64,000 nt of DNA from Gentiana macrophylla (Eukaryota > Streptophyta > Magnoliopsida > Gentianales > Gentianaceae), in the NCBI GenBank assembly GCA_026214975.1, contig CM047815.1, positions 59,527,852 through 59,591,851 of the forward strand, read 5' to 3'. Shown one piece after another: positions 22,842 to 35,050 of this stretch. The position numbers and the translations under genes were made by a program. Every line of letters begins with the position of its first letter. Within the stretch, counting starts at the first letter, position 1. The notes under the pieces are model-generated. The model worked only from the letters and a program-made list of their open reading frames with translations. It was not told where the DNA came from and made no database searches.

Positions 22842-24539
22842 CTATAGTTATTGCCTCGGATTCTAAAAGATTTCTTTTTGATTTTGTTCACACCACAGCC
22901 TTGAGGTCTAGTCATACCTCCAAGGCTATAAATAGCCAGTCATATTAACTAGGATTGCAACAACTCAGAATTCCATTTCTTGAGCAATCCGACATTTTTA
23001 ATCACTACAAAACATTTCTCTTTTCTGGACCTGTATGTCTTATAGCACAGTAGTTGAGAAAAGATTGGCAATTTGCTGAATTGATCAAGCTTGATTCTGG
23101 TCCTTGCTGTTGAGAAGTGTGGTTCTGATCAACAGCTTAGGCAGAATCCTTGGTGTGAGGTCTTAGTGTCCTTTCCTGCAAGGCATCACTTTGACTCACT
23201 GTTTCTGTGTTTTAAATTTGTTGTGATTGCCTGTTGAACCTGCTTTTAGTAATCTTATTGATACTAGTTAGCTTGTGGTCTAATCTGAGTTTGTTTTGTG
23301 CTGTAAACTTGATTTTGGTGGTCTGACTTTTAACTAATCATGGTAGTAAGCAACAATTAGATTGGTTTGAAGTACCAAGTCTGAATGCCTAGTGAGGTAT
23401 ATTGCTTGTGCCTTGAGTCTCCCTAAAGTCAGACACCTTAAGTCCTGTTTTGGGCATTAGACTGAAGTCTTTCTGATTCAGGTCTGTGTTTGATCCCCAT
23501 AATTTGCTGGTTTTAAGTCTGATCATCAGCATACCTTGTGTTGCTGTTAATCAAGCTTGAAACACCCCTTTTGGTGTTGTATTGAGTCTGTTAGTCTGTT
23601 TTCCTGCCGAATCTTAATCCATTGCTGAACCTGATTTGCTGATCTTGCTGCATTGCTGGATACTGAACTGCAGATTTGTATGCACTGTAATAGCATAGGT
23701 TTTAGTCACTTAGGGTGCTGAACCTTGTATTCAGTTTGTATAGGATTAAGGTCCAATAATCATGTTGGTTCAACTTGATTATTCTTCCTTGATCCTAACT
23801 GAAAGTTCAGCCTTGATAAATTGTACTGAGGCTTTGTATTAGACGGTTGATTTGCTCTGTAACTTGCTGTTATATTGAGTAGTGAACATTTGTTGTTTTT
23901 GCCTCCTGAACTATTAACTAATTTTGTAATAATCTAGTCTTATCATCTACATTGCTAAATATTTGTATTATAATAGTTTTGATGCAGCTGTACCTTTTGA
24001 ATTATATATAGTGTTTGTTGAATTGTGTATTTGCAACCTGCTTAGTCTTTTAGTAGTATACAATTTGCTGAATTTGTACTAATTTGAATATGTTTTGTTG
24101 ATCTGCAACTTGAGTATTATTTTATTAGTGCTGTAATATTATATTCGTTTTACTACATCAGCTCTATCACTTAGTTTATTATTTGAACTTTTGGAAAGTA
24201 TTAGTGACAATCTCAACGTCACTTTAAAGTTTTTGTTGCTTTACATCAGCCTGCATAATTACCTCAACAAATAAGGCTAAAGTTTTAGTGAAGTTATTTT
24301 GTATCAGTGTTAATCTTTGTGAACATATTTGTGTTGTGCGTTTGATCACATAAATTAATTAATTTGATCAACTAAGGTTTTATAACACAAGCGAATAACC
24401 GACTAAGTTAGCTTCCGCCTTAGTTGTTTAGTACTTGTGTTGATTTAATCGAAAAGAGTTTATAAATTGGTTAACACTCTATTCACCCCCCCCCCCCCCC
24501 TCCTCTAGAGTGTTTATTTGCGCTATTATCGATCCAACA
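22842..24539 (+). repeat. 5'-truncated SIRE-type LTR B, opposite orientation
   Basis: It ends with the SIRE-type terminus: a CTATTCACC poly-C tract (24482-24502), CTCTAGAGTG and GATCCAACA at 24539. A TATA box, GGCTATAAATAG, on the plus strand near 22926 shows plus orientation. The left end is missing because element A interrupts it at 22841. Athila gag follows directly and there is no primer site after it, so it is a solo LTR or the 3' LTR of an element otherwise lost. Confidence 0.75.
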
Positions 24540-24540
24540 T

Positions 24541-25174
24541 ATGAGGCAAACGGATAGGGGTGTGTCCCTCACCAATAGTCGGTGCCGCGTAGTCTCTCAA
24601 AATTCTTCCCTGATTACCTTGATTCTGAGCCCTAGGTGGTGCATAAAAATTTTGTGCATAAACAGGGGCGGCCGGTGGTGGATTCACATTCTGAGCTTGA
24701 TTCTGCATCATCAATTGCACCATCATCTCATCATCATCCGTTTCGGTCAAAAGGCATTTGCCCAAATAGATTTCTCTGATTGTTGTTGTTCTGATTCTGC
24801 ATGCCTTGCTGTTGTTGTCGGACTTGATTCTGCCGACCTCCTTGATTTTGGACCACAGTTGGTCCCAGATTAATTGCCCTCTGATTAGGTGGGGGCTCCC
24901 TGTTAAGGCCTTGTGTTTCCCGATCCTCGGGAGTAAGCGTTGGGTCTAATTGCAACCCATCTTGAGTCTCATCTCCAGCAGTTAAATTTGTTAAATGTCC
25001 ACTTCCCGAAGTCATTTTTGATACTTCTAATTCGGGTTCTAATTTAGTAACTGATGTCGATGCTTTCCAAACCAATCTCTTCTTCCTCACGCTGTTCTGA
25101 TGCCTTGCAAATGCTTCAATTTCCGAAACCAAAGGAAGTAGAGGTTCCTTGGAACTTCGGGTCATACACTGCAA
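24541..25174 (-). pseudogene. Athila-type gag N-terminus
   Basis: The first part of gag, in two frames (25174-24734 and 24765-24541). It begins MQCMTRSSKEPLLPLVSEIE and is rich in Gln and Asn (QNQNNNNQRN). It reaches RILRDYAAPTIGEG, the usual start of the Athila capsid region, and stops where LTR B is inserted. A frameshift occurs near 24750. The remainder resumes at about 17028 after a loss of central gag. Confidence 0.8.
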
Positions 25175-25248
25175 TCACCAAAACAACAACAGTAAAATAA
25201 AAATGACCTAATCCTAAATACTCAAATGACTTTCTGATATCGACCGAC

Positions 25249-25266
25249 TCCCCGGCAACGGCGCCA
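25249..25266 (-). promoter_or_regulatory. Primer-binding site, tRNA-Asp type
   Basis: The plus strand equals the 3' end of plant tRNA-Asp (TCCCCGGCAACGGCGCCA). The minus strand is therefore TGGCGCCGTTGCCGGGGA, the usual primer site of Athila/Tat elements. It lies seven bases inside the LTR. Confidence 0.9.
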
Positions 25267-25273
25267 GAAAACT

Positions 25274-27034
25274 TGATGGCCAAATTAGACACGTCCAACT
25301 TTAACCGGCAGAGTACCGGGTCAGAAGCACTATAGTGACGAGCAAGGTCGTATCCCACGAGGAATCAATCAAGTATCACAATCACGGTCATATTTAGTTT
25401 AGGCTCACAAATATTTGGAGATGTAATCTTAGCTAGAAAAAAATATAAAAATGCTAACTTTGAAATATATGATAAATAAAATAGCTAAACTATGGTCAAG
25501 AACACTACTCTTAATACCTTACCGAATCACTAGAGATGAGCTTAACCTACCAACCAACCAGTGGTTCTAATGAATGCGTTGTGGGTGCAATCTCCTAAAC
25601 TGGTCCCTATGCGCTAATACCACAACCTAATTACCCTATACTCGGTTCAACAGTCCCCTTTATGGAATTTAATTGACCTAATATGATTAAAACTATGAGA
25701 TGCCCCGCATCTACCGAGTTCACGGCTTAGCTAGAAAACCCTTACCAAGGAACAGGCTGCGAATAACTAGTTCGTGCATGGCAATCCTAAAACCCTATTT
25801 TGCACACTCCCTCGCAAAATACATTTATAAAGTTCGTGTGTAGAATCATGAATTAGGTGATCAAATTAATTTAAGCATTAAGATCAAATTTTAGGACACA
25901 TCAATTAAAAAGATTTATTTTTTAAGCCCTACTCATCCCTAGATCATCGTTTAGGCATCAATTTCGTAGTTCCATCACATAATTTAGCTATCAAATAATT
26001 TAGCTACTCATAATAACAAAAACGAAACAAGAAATCATAAATAATTGGGAAGAAAACATGATGAAAGAAAAGGAAAATAGATTACCATTGATTTGAAGCA
26101 ATCCACAATGAAGAATTCACGAAACGAAAGACACTCGTAGAAGTAATTGGATGCAAGAAAATAATTTTTGTAATGTTTTTGGAAGAAATAAACCTAAAAA
26201 CTGAAGAGGGAATTAAATTCTGAAGAATTGGGTATAAAAGTCGACCTAATTGGATTTTTATAGACCCAAAAACCGACATAAAAAGGTTCAGCCAATCAGA
26301 AAAATCGACTCCATGCTTGCGCATGGAGTGTGCATGCTTGCGCATGAGAACGCTGAATGTAAAGCCAATTTCTACTCCAAAAACCATGCTTGCGCATGCT
26401 AGGAGCATGCTGGCGCTTGACATTGCTGAATCCCCTCCTTCGGCTGACTGAATAAGCATGCACGCACACGGAAGAAGCATGCTTGCGCATGCATTCACTG
26501 AACCGCAATAACTTGGCACACCCTAAGTAATCTGGTGATATCTTTGCGTGTAGAACTCTGAATTGAGTGATTCAAGTTGCGTTAGAAAGCTTATTCAATT
26601 ATACACAACTTTCATGAAGAAAACTTTCCCAGAAAATGCCTCCATGATAGCTCAAAATGGATAGTAATTCACAACAGCATGATAACATCAACGATTCTCG
26701 ATCCATTTCACTCTTTAGCTTCGGGTGCATGCTTCCACCTTTCGAAATCATATTTCCATCTTCAATGCCTATTTTTCCAGGATCAAAATGAACCTATATC
26801 CTGCAAGCATCACCAAAAATAACACGCATAACTCCCGCAAGATAAAATAGGTATGAAATATGCATTAATTCACCAAAAGTGACGAGATTTTAGGACTAAT
26901 TCGTCTCTGACCTCGGAGTGAAAGAAATGGTGAAAACGCCTAATAAATCACTCAAACTACCCCAAAATTGCATCAAATAAGTCATAAACAAGGGTAGAGT
27001 CATGTAGGGAATGAAGGAAAGTTGACTCTCATCA
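25274..27034 (-). repeat. 5' LTR (right copy) of the Athila-type element
   Basis: 1,761 bp, closely similar to 12179-13892 apart from a 52-base indel and scattered changes. It is followed by the GTGTT target duplication. Confidence 0.92.
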
Positions 27035-27039
27035 GTGTT

Positions 27040-27480
<441 letters not shown>

Positions 27481-27495
27481 AATCACTCGTAGCTT

Positions 27496-28860
27496 TCTGC
27501 ATATGGGACACATGGAGCATTGATTCATCCGCTCGAAAATGTTTTTCTAGCTGAAATGAGGTTCCATGCGGAAAATGCTGTTCTTACAAGACTACAAGAC
27601 TTATTGAACAATGCTGCACCAAATAATAACTTGTGGGGTAGATTGGAGGCATCAGTGTTTGGTCGGTTTAGTGATTTTATATGTTACAACTGGGAGTACA
27701 AGGGGCGGCTCATAGCATTCCTGTATTTTCATATGGTTTATCCAGACCGAGGCGGCGAGCTTCATTTTAACGTTGGCGATAATAGAGTGAAGTTCGGAAG
27801 AAGAGAGTTTGGAATGATAACGAGGTATAGATTTGGAAATTTGAACGTTGAATTGCCTGATCACTCAAGGTGTTTTGATGTAACTTGTGGTCTCCATAGG
27901 TACATCAACAGTATCACATTGGGAAAAATTGAATTAGCGAATGAGGGATCGAATGACATTGAAACTGTAAACCAGATGTGTTTAGTGTACCTTATTTATG
28001 GCTTAAAAATCGGAAACGACCCAGGGGTGGTAATACCGAGCCAGGTTTTTTATATTGTCGAGAACCTAGAATTTGTCTAGAAATTTCCATGGGGGAGTAT
28101 TTATTTAACAATTTAATGTTGAATTTACGTAAAATAGTATTTGAGTGTAAGAATCTTGTACCTAAAAATCGTGGGAAACCGCATAAGCCACAGGTAGCCG
28201 GTTGTTTATACGCGTTATAGTTGTGGTGTTTTCATGCCATGCCAAGACTTATACAGTTCGGGAGATATGAAACAATGGTAGAAGAACGAGCTCATGCTCT
28301 TCCAAGTTTTTTGAGATGGAAATGCACTGACGGCGGGGTGTATTACAAAACATTGGCCAGTCATAGATCAGATATTACTGCATGGGTATGTACTATATTA
28401 TCATTGTTATCAATCTACACTGTCAGCAATATTTTTAAAACATTGTATCTAAAATCAGTTTTTTTCCTTTATGCAGGTTGGCATGGTCGCTGATATTTTG
28501 ACAACCGCCGAAGATAGGCAGTTTGTAATTACAATGGGGTTGCCGGAGGCGGAGGTTACAACTCCTCTTCGTGAATTACTTGTTCCCCTCATCAATGTCT
28601 CGGATCCTGTCCCTGGTCAAAGACATGTTCCCCTTAGCTCCTATATGGTTGGCATGGTCCATGAGCGTCCAAGAGTTGATGTCAAGGACGGGCGACCATC
28701 TCGCCAAGCCTATCATGATGAACACATGAGTGCCCCGTCTACATCCGCAGACCCTCAGGGTACAACATCATATGCTCAACAATTCAATATAGACAGTGGT
28801 AGTATACCTATTGTCGGGGTGTTGTGCCGTTGGAATCACTGGTGCCTGAAATCACACGTA
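27496..28860 (+). pseudogene. DUF1985-domain part of a MULE-borne ULP1-type gene
   Basis: Exon 1 (about 27496-28395) encodes a DUF1985-like domain, which in plant MULE cargo genes precedes a ULP1 peptidase. It reads ASVFGRFSDFICYNWEYKG, LHFNVGDNRVKFGRREFGMI and NQMCLVYLIYGLKIG. The frame is broken by a TAG near 28078, by a +1 shift in the Trp-Gly codons near 28092, and by another TAG near 28218. The end, ALPSFLRWKCTDGGVYYKTL, is clear. A likely intron runs from GTATGT (28386) to TTTATGCAG (28476), after which VGMVADILTTAEDRQFVITM continues to about 28860. Confidence 0.75.
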
Positions 28861-29096
28861 TAGTTGATAATGCGTTAAGAGAAGTCAGGTCTGAGTTGAG
28901 TGAAACGAAGGCTGAGTTGAGTGAAACGAAGGCTGAGTTGAGTGAAATGAATGCTGAGCTGAGTGTAGTGCAGGCTGAAGTGGCACGTCTGAGAGCGGTT
29001 GTGGTAAAAACTACCAAAATAGTTGAAGAACGACATACGAAGTTTCTCAACTATATACAAAGGGCGGTGGAGAGACATGTTCGAATTAACTCCTAA
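28861..29096 (+). pseudogene. Coiled-coil segment built from a 21-bp tandem repeat
   Basis: Five units of 21 bases (28891-28995) encode heptads of the type AELSETK, giving SETKAELSETKAELSEMN and then AEVARLRAVV. This is a predicted coiled coil between the DUF1985 and peptidase parts of the ULP1-type gene. The open frame ends at 29094-29096. Confidence 0.75.
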
Positions 29097-29560
29097 ATAC
29101 AAATTTAATTTCATTTATCTTGTTTACATAAATTTAAATTCACACTATTCCCTTTAATTTACATAGTACACTTAAAAATGTTTATCCGGCATCACCTTCC
29201 TAAGGTGGGGCATCTGTATCACAAGGCTCTCAGGGTGGTGACTCACATTCACATCCCGACAGGACCCAAAACACACCAGCCACCGAAGTTGGGCCATCTT
29301 CAGGTACACAAGGCAGCCGTGAGACTGAGACTGAGACCCCTCGAGGTCATGATACAAATGCACCCAGATACATGTATGAATTAACTCTTAAATAGAAATT
29401 CCATTCATGTATCTTGTCAGCATAAATTTAAACTCACACCCTTCCCTTTAATTTACAAGGTACTCTTAGGAATGTTCATCCGGCGTCACTGTCCCAGGGT
29501 ACTCTGAATGTTTAGCCGGAATCACAGTCACAATGCTCTTAGGATTTGCAGATGTCGTTT
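29085..29560 (+). repeat. Degenerate tandem duplication of about 295 bp
   Basis: The blocks starting near 29089 and 29382 are alike: AACTCCTAAATAC / AACTCTTAAATAG, then CTTGTTTACATAAATTTAAA / CTTGTCAGCATAAATTTAAA, then CCCTTTAATTTACA. Both continue into ATGTT(T/C)ATCCGGC(A/G)TCAC. It lies inside the ULP1-type gene and disrupts it. Confidence 0.7.
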
Positions 29561-30890
29561 CCTGACCTGGAACTACCTGGTCGAGAATTCGATATCGATA
29601 CTTATGCTAGTAATGATGATGTTGGTAGGCAGCCCTTAAATGTAGATTTGCATCCGCAGATCAGAAGCACTAGCACGGTCACTCATTTAGGCAGGCAAAC
29701 AAAAAAGGCAAAGTGACCAGGGCTTCGGTTTGTTGTATAGCCTTCAGCTTTGATGAACAATGAGGGTAGACAATGGCTTGGCCCAGAGAAATTTAAAGAG
29801 CTATAATAATCAAGGCATACTCCGAGGAGAATTGACAAGGATAATCTTCAGAAATTGGAGGAGTGGCTCCATATAGAGATGGTCAAAATTCTGCTCCTTG
29901 AAGCAGAGGCGAAAAAAGGAGGACCCAAAAAGGGGCAGCCTAGGGTGCCATTGTTGGAATCTATAAAAATCCCATGTGGAGTGGATTTTTTCTCTCTGAA
30001 GCCAAATCTTGAGTTCCCATCTGACGTAAAGTATTTAAATGTTCTAAAGACCTTTAAAAGTTCACTGTACACAGATGTAAGTGACTAAAATTTTACGTAT
30101 CAATCACTAAATCACATCTTATTGTTGGTATATCAATCGCTTCTGATAAATTTACATATTGTCACATGAAGCATGTGGATGCATACATAGATATATTGAG
30201 GCTACGTATTAAGGCATATCCGGAATCGTATTAAAAGAATGTGGATTTGGCTTTCTATCGTCTAACCTTCGGCTTTCATCAAGTTATAGCTAAATGGAGA
30301 GAAGATCCGGATCATATACCGGAGGTGAGCGAAGATCTTGTACATTTTTCCCGTTCTTGGACAAAGGATACAACGATAATTTGTCCCTATCACATTTCCG
30401 GGGCAGATAATTGGATTATGATTAAGATCGACATTCAGAAATGGAATATCTCAGTTGTGGATTGTCATGTCGTATTTGGACGAGAGGATGAGTTGATTGC
30501 CATTTTAAGGCACTGAGCAATGTAAATGTCGGTGTTGTTGAAGACGGTCCCTAGTTGTCTCGACCACCCAATGTTGAGTCTTACACCTAAACCTCCATTT
30601 GATATCGATTGGAAGGATGGTAAAGCCGTTCCACAGATGCCAGGCGTGTAAGTTACCGTTCTATATAAATAAGCATTTCATTATTTTTTTGTTTTAAAGT
30701 ACATATATATTTAAACACTGGCGTAAATTTTGTTTTACTGCGGCAATTGCGGGGTGTACAAGTTGAAGCACAATGAGTTCAGTGTACTCAAGAGCGGCAA
30801 CCTGAAGGACGTGACGCCTGAGCGGATTGAACAATTTAGGCAACAAATGAGTGTAGACATATTTCATCAGATTATTTAACCTTTTTAATT
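29561..30890 (+). pseudogene. ULP1-like (C48) cysteine peptidase domain, His replaced
   Basis: C48 peptidases process SUMO or related modifiers; MULE-borne copies have unknown roles. The 30241-30516 frame carries VEDLAFYRLTFG-like sequence and then GADNWIMIKIDIQKWNISVV. Family members have His before the Trp; here it is Asn (codon AAT, 30409-30411). The following Asp (VVDCH) is kept. After a likely intron (about 30650-30735), NCGVYKLKHNEF holds the catalytic Cys (TGC, 30748-30750), and the domain ends ERIEQFRQQMSVDIFHQII near 30879. Region 29561-30240 is a degenerate linker. A stop at 30514 and the His loss argue against activity. Confidence 0.75.
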
Positions 30891-31318
30891 AGTATTAGTT
30901 TAGAACTTTTGTATTATTCTACACTGTCATTATTGTATGCCTATCACCTGTTTTGTAAGATGCGTAGTGTTTGTATGAATTAACTAGTCTCCAAGATTAT
31001 TAACTGATTTGTATGGATTAATTTTAATTATGTGCCATATGTAATGTATTCACCTAGCACTTTCGAATGCGGCCACAGCTTTTTGGCCTTAATAGTAGAG
31101 GGGACACAAAAATAACATCTAGAGGAACATAAAAATAACAACAAAAAACAAACCGAAACGAAAATAGATCTATGCAAGGCTTAACATTTATAGTAGAGGG
31201 GACTATCACATTGATTTGCAAAGGAAGAACTCATGAACCTCCAAATCAAGAAGTAAGGCAAACACTAGTAGAATAAGTTGAGATAATACTAAAAAAAACA
31301 AGAATAAAAGACGAACAT
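30891..31318. other. Spacer between convergent MULE genes, no gene seen
   Basis: AT-rich DNA between the end of the ULP1-type gene and the 3' end of the minus-strand transposon-protein gene. Nothing recognisable. Confidence 0.6.
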
Positions 31319-32184
31319 AATGACCGTATTTAAAATTCATCTTGATTAAAAGTTTCATAGGTGATAACATCATCATGACCGTATGTCACATCATCTTCAA
31401 CATATTCCGGCACCCTAGCAGACCTCACGCATATTGATGTGATCAGATAAGGGAAAAATATATATCCATCGCATGCATTGCCCTTTGCTATCTATCGAAT
31501 CCTAGACAGAATATACTTTCCGACGTCGAAGTAAGAAGTAATAGATGCGCACGCAAGAGCGTACAAATCAAATGTTGGTGCGGTGTAGTTCACCGTACCA
31601 TACATATTGGTGGCAAGAAACATAATCAGGAAAGGAAGGAATGGACCATACCAGGACCAGGGTGAAGGGCGGGTAGGCCGCCGAGGCCTCACACGTTCCC
31701 ACGGATGCGTCTCCCTAAATAAAATAGCCATGCCACACTATAGTAGTTCAGGAACATCCGGAAAAAGAAAAAAATCAAAACCCTGAGGTTATTCTGGAAT
31801 GACATACTCATCGTTGATCCATGTATTATTCAAAGTTACGGGAACGCCTCGCACTGTGACGTATCATTCATTGAGCCCTGCCGCAGCTACACAAGCGTAG
31901 AATTCATGCACAATAGACCGATTCACGTGATGAAAGCTTAATGGGCTTTGGGGGACACCATGCCACCCGTTATCTCGGAACAAGTTGCTGATCAAACTAG
32001 GTAGACTCTTCATATTCAATCGCCTCTCTGGAACAACATCTCTTGCCATCCAGTTAGTCACGTACTCACGCCTATCCTCTTCTGTTGTGAAATGGATTAT
32101 GAGAGACTGCTCGTCCAATGAAAAATCAATTTCGTCATCGGGAATGAACACAAGAGTATGCGGGTTAGCCATTGAAAGGAACAC
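31319..32184 (-). pseudogene. Putative plant transposon protein (PF20167-like), degenerate
   Basis: The minus-strand frame from 32184 reads DEIDFSLDEQSLIIHFTTEE, RDVVPERRLNMKSLPSLISN and HHVNRSIVHEFYACV. This is the pattern of the 'putative plant transposon protein' domain often found with retroelement or MULE cargo. It continues in frame past a stop (31861-31863) as YVTVRGVPVTLNNTWINDEY, then through more stops to a C-terminal segment ending near 31332 with an acidic tail. The function is unknown. Stops show that it is not intact. Confidence 0.65.
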
Positions 32185-32299
32185 TAAAAGAGATTATATG
32201 AGTAAAATAAACGAGAAATGAGAGGGATGAATCGTTTGGTAAAGTATTGGTCAATATATAGACTTTTTTCTATGGGAAATAATGGTGAAAACATATTTT

Positions 32300-32736
32300 A
32301 GGTTGGACGATCACCAACCGTTGATGACTCACATGAAAAGACGTGTCACTGACAACAATAATCGTGCAAATTCGAATGATCCCGTGCAAATTTTGAACGA
32401 TTCCATGCTAATTTAGCACGACCTAACCATTGATGACTCACATGAAAAGACGTGCCACTGACTCAATGACAACACAATCTGCACCCTAATTACCCTTATG
32501 ACGTACGACTGGACAACATGACTAGTCAAAACAAGCATTGATTGATAAGGTCGGTGGGCATTATGACTCATGCTAATTCGAACGATCCCGTGCAAATTTT
32601 GAACGATTCTGTGCAAATTTAGCATGACCTAACCATTGATGACTCACGTGAAAAGACGTGCCACTGACTCAATGACAACACAATCTGCACCTTAATGACC
32701 CCTATGACATACGTCATCGACTGGACAACATGACTA
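32300..32736. repeat. 206-bp tandem repeats, interrupted by a solo LTR
   Basis: About two and a half units share CCTAACCATTGATGACTCA (about 32422 and 32628), GAAAAGACGTGCCACTGACT, CTGGACAACATGACTAGTC and GAACGATTC(C/T)(A/G)TGC. The array continues at 34662 (GACTAGTCAAAACAAGCATT) to about 34775, after the LTR. It belongs to the MULE spacer. Confidence 0.85.
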
Positions 32737-34661
32737 TGTTGAATAGGTGTCCTAAACCCAATCGGGTTGGACCGGATCCGACCGGTTTGGGTCATTTACA
32801 AACTATTTAAGTTCATGTAATAACTTTACTATGATTAATAAAAGCACTTTTGTTATTACATACTTTGTTTATTTATTAGACCAATTATGATATTGTGTAT
32901 ATGATAACGTCCTTCGTATTAAACTGTGATAGAGAAACCATGATAGTAATTATGGATGATGAGGTCTCTAATCACTTTAATAAGTTTGTACTTAAATGTC
33001 TCTAGGCTGATGTACTGTTGAACAGGGCATTGATAGTACGAACAGACTAGCACATATTAGATGTCTTCTGTCTTGAAGGGTAGGGGTAGATCTTGTCTAT
33101 CGAAGTGTAGTGACACTTGGACTGTACGTGGACGTGTATTATAGAATGCGTACGTTAGACTGACCCACTTACACTGTTAAGTGTCACACTATGTGACGGT
33201 TGTGTAATTATTCTTAGGACCTGAGTCTGCATGGCATCATAGTGTGGATTGTCATTCTTTGACACTATTGAGGTTTCCCTTAACCACTGGGCGATCATGC
33301 GGTAGTGATTGGGTATGATACTGAAGCATGCGGAGTATATATGTTAGGTCGTCTGGGAATCACGTACCTTATGAGTAGGAGTGAATATCCGAAAGGGCCT
33401 TCCCGTAAGAAATGTCTAGTTCTCGTGAATCTTTGCAAAGTGGGAGTAAATAAGTTATTCCGAGAGAGCTTGATATCCAAATTATGGGATACGATCAAGA
33501 AACGATCGTATGGATATTACTACAGCAATAAGATTCTATTTACACGCTAACCGAGCACATAAAAGGTAGTAGTCATTGCGTATTGACTATTCCGATGATT
33601 GGGAGTCATGGACGTGTTGCTAGACGCTATCCATGATCGTTAGAGGTGAAGGGAATTTTTGTAATTTGCGCTTTGTGTCTACGGCCAACACATTCATAAG
33701 CCTATTGGGTCGACACACACATGTGAATATCGAGTCGGATTAAAATGCGGTTATAATTGATGACCAAATTAGGAAAGTTTTATCTCAAGACTATAATGGT
33801 TATAGTGGTAAATTAATATGGTGGTATTTATTTATTATGAATAAATATAATACAAGATACTAATTATGATGATTAATTAAATATATATGTATTTAGATAC
33901 ATATTTCGAAATTTATATGTATATATGATATTTATGTATTTTGTGAATTAATCATAGCATTATATCAATTAAGGAAAATCCCAAATCCCAATATTTGGGG
34001 ATAGGGGCGCAGGTCATTAGTGTACTAGATATACTTGGATTGTGCAATTCAATTAATAAGATTACCATAATATTAATTGATTTTTGAAAATAGAATTATG
34101 ATAATAAGATAAAGATATTCAATATAAGATATGGAAATTTCTAGATTTATTTAATATGAGATATAAAAATAAAAGAGATAAATCAATCAGAGTGATTTTC
34201 CTTATTTTATTAGGAAAATGTTTTTCTTTCTCATCAATTTACTAGAAGCTTCTCCTAATCAGATTATGAGGCAATAGGGTTGCAGGTTACTCCTATAAAG
34301 GAGGCTTGACTAGCTCTTTTGTACATCATTATTCCAAGAGCTATTTGTTCTTGAAAAATAAGAGAGCTTCTTAGAGAGAGTATTGTGAGGAAGAAAAGGT
34401 CGACCTAGCAGTTGAGTTTTTCTAGTTGCAATCCAGGAGGATTCCGGCGAGGTGTTCGTGTGGATAACTGGTAGAGACCGGACGTTTGGACGGCTTACGC
34501 GCATCTACATCTACCAGACAGTCAAAGCTTCGATCTTTAAGATCAAGAAAGGTATAATCTTTGTCCTCCTTGTTATATGTTTATTGTTTAAATGAAGTCG
34601 ATCCTTGGATCGGAAATCAAATTTTAATTTTTCACTGCGCTACTCGTTTGATTTCCTAACA
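32737..34661 (+). mobile_element. Solo LTR with perfect GACTA target duplication
   Basis: 1,925 bp, starting TGTTGAATAGGTGTCC and ending GATTTCCTAACA, between GACTA at 32732-32736 and GACTA at 34662-34666. A TATA box (CTATAAAGGAGG near 34292) shows plus orientation. There is no internal coding region, so this is the product of LTR-LTR recombination. The family is not identified. Confidence 0.9.
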
Positions 34662-34775
34662 GACTAGTCAAAACAAGCATTGATTGAGAAGGTCGGTGGG
34701 CATTATGACTTGTACAAATTCGAATGATCCCGTGCAAATTTCGAACGATTCCGTGAAAATTTTGAACGATTTTCA

Positions 34776-35050
34776 TGTACCGGAGTATGACGCGGATGAC
34801 ATTGCTTGGGAAGGAAGAAAGTTATAGACTTTGTTGAAGTTGCAGATTTTGCTTTATATTAAAACAAGATAGTCATGATGATAATAAAAAGAAACACAAC
34901 ATATAAGATAGTCACGATAATAATCGAAATAATTATAAAAACTTACACGACTTGAGATAACACTAAATAATATAATATAAATATTAAATCGCAATAAGTT
35001 TAGATAATACTAAAAAACATGAATAAAAGACAAACATAATGACCGTATCA
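34776..35050. other. MULE spacer, no gene seen
   Basis: AT-rich spacer after the repeats and before the 3' end of the transposase gene. A short in-frame string, HVPEYDADDIAWEG, on the plus strand near 34775-34825 resembles the acidic tail at about 31400, but no gene could be assembled. Confidence 0.5.

Larger units (their letters stand above)
12179..27034 (-). mobile_element. Athila-type Ty3/gypsy element lacking pol, with nested copia
   Basis: LTRs of about 1.7 kb (12179-13892 and 25274-27034) share TGATGGCC starts and CTCTCATCA ends. Perfect GTGTT target duplications lie at 12174-12178 and 27035-27039. The primer site is tRNA-Asp type (25249-25266) and a polypurine tract lies at 13893-13912. 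Only gag and protease of Athila type remain; no RT, RNase H or integrase is found. Without the 7.5-kb copia insertion the internal region is about 3.9 kb, so the element is a non-autonomous deletion derivative. Confidence 0.9.
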
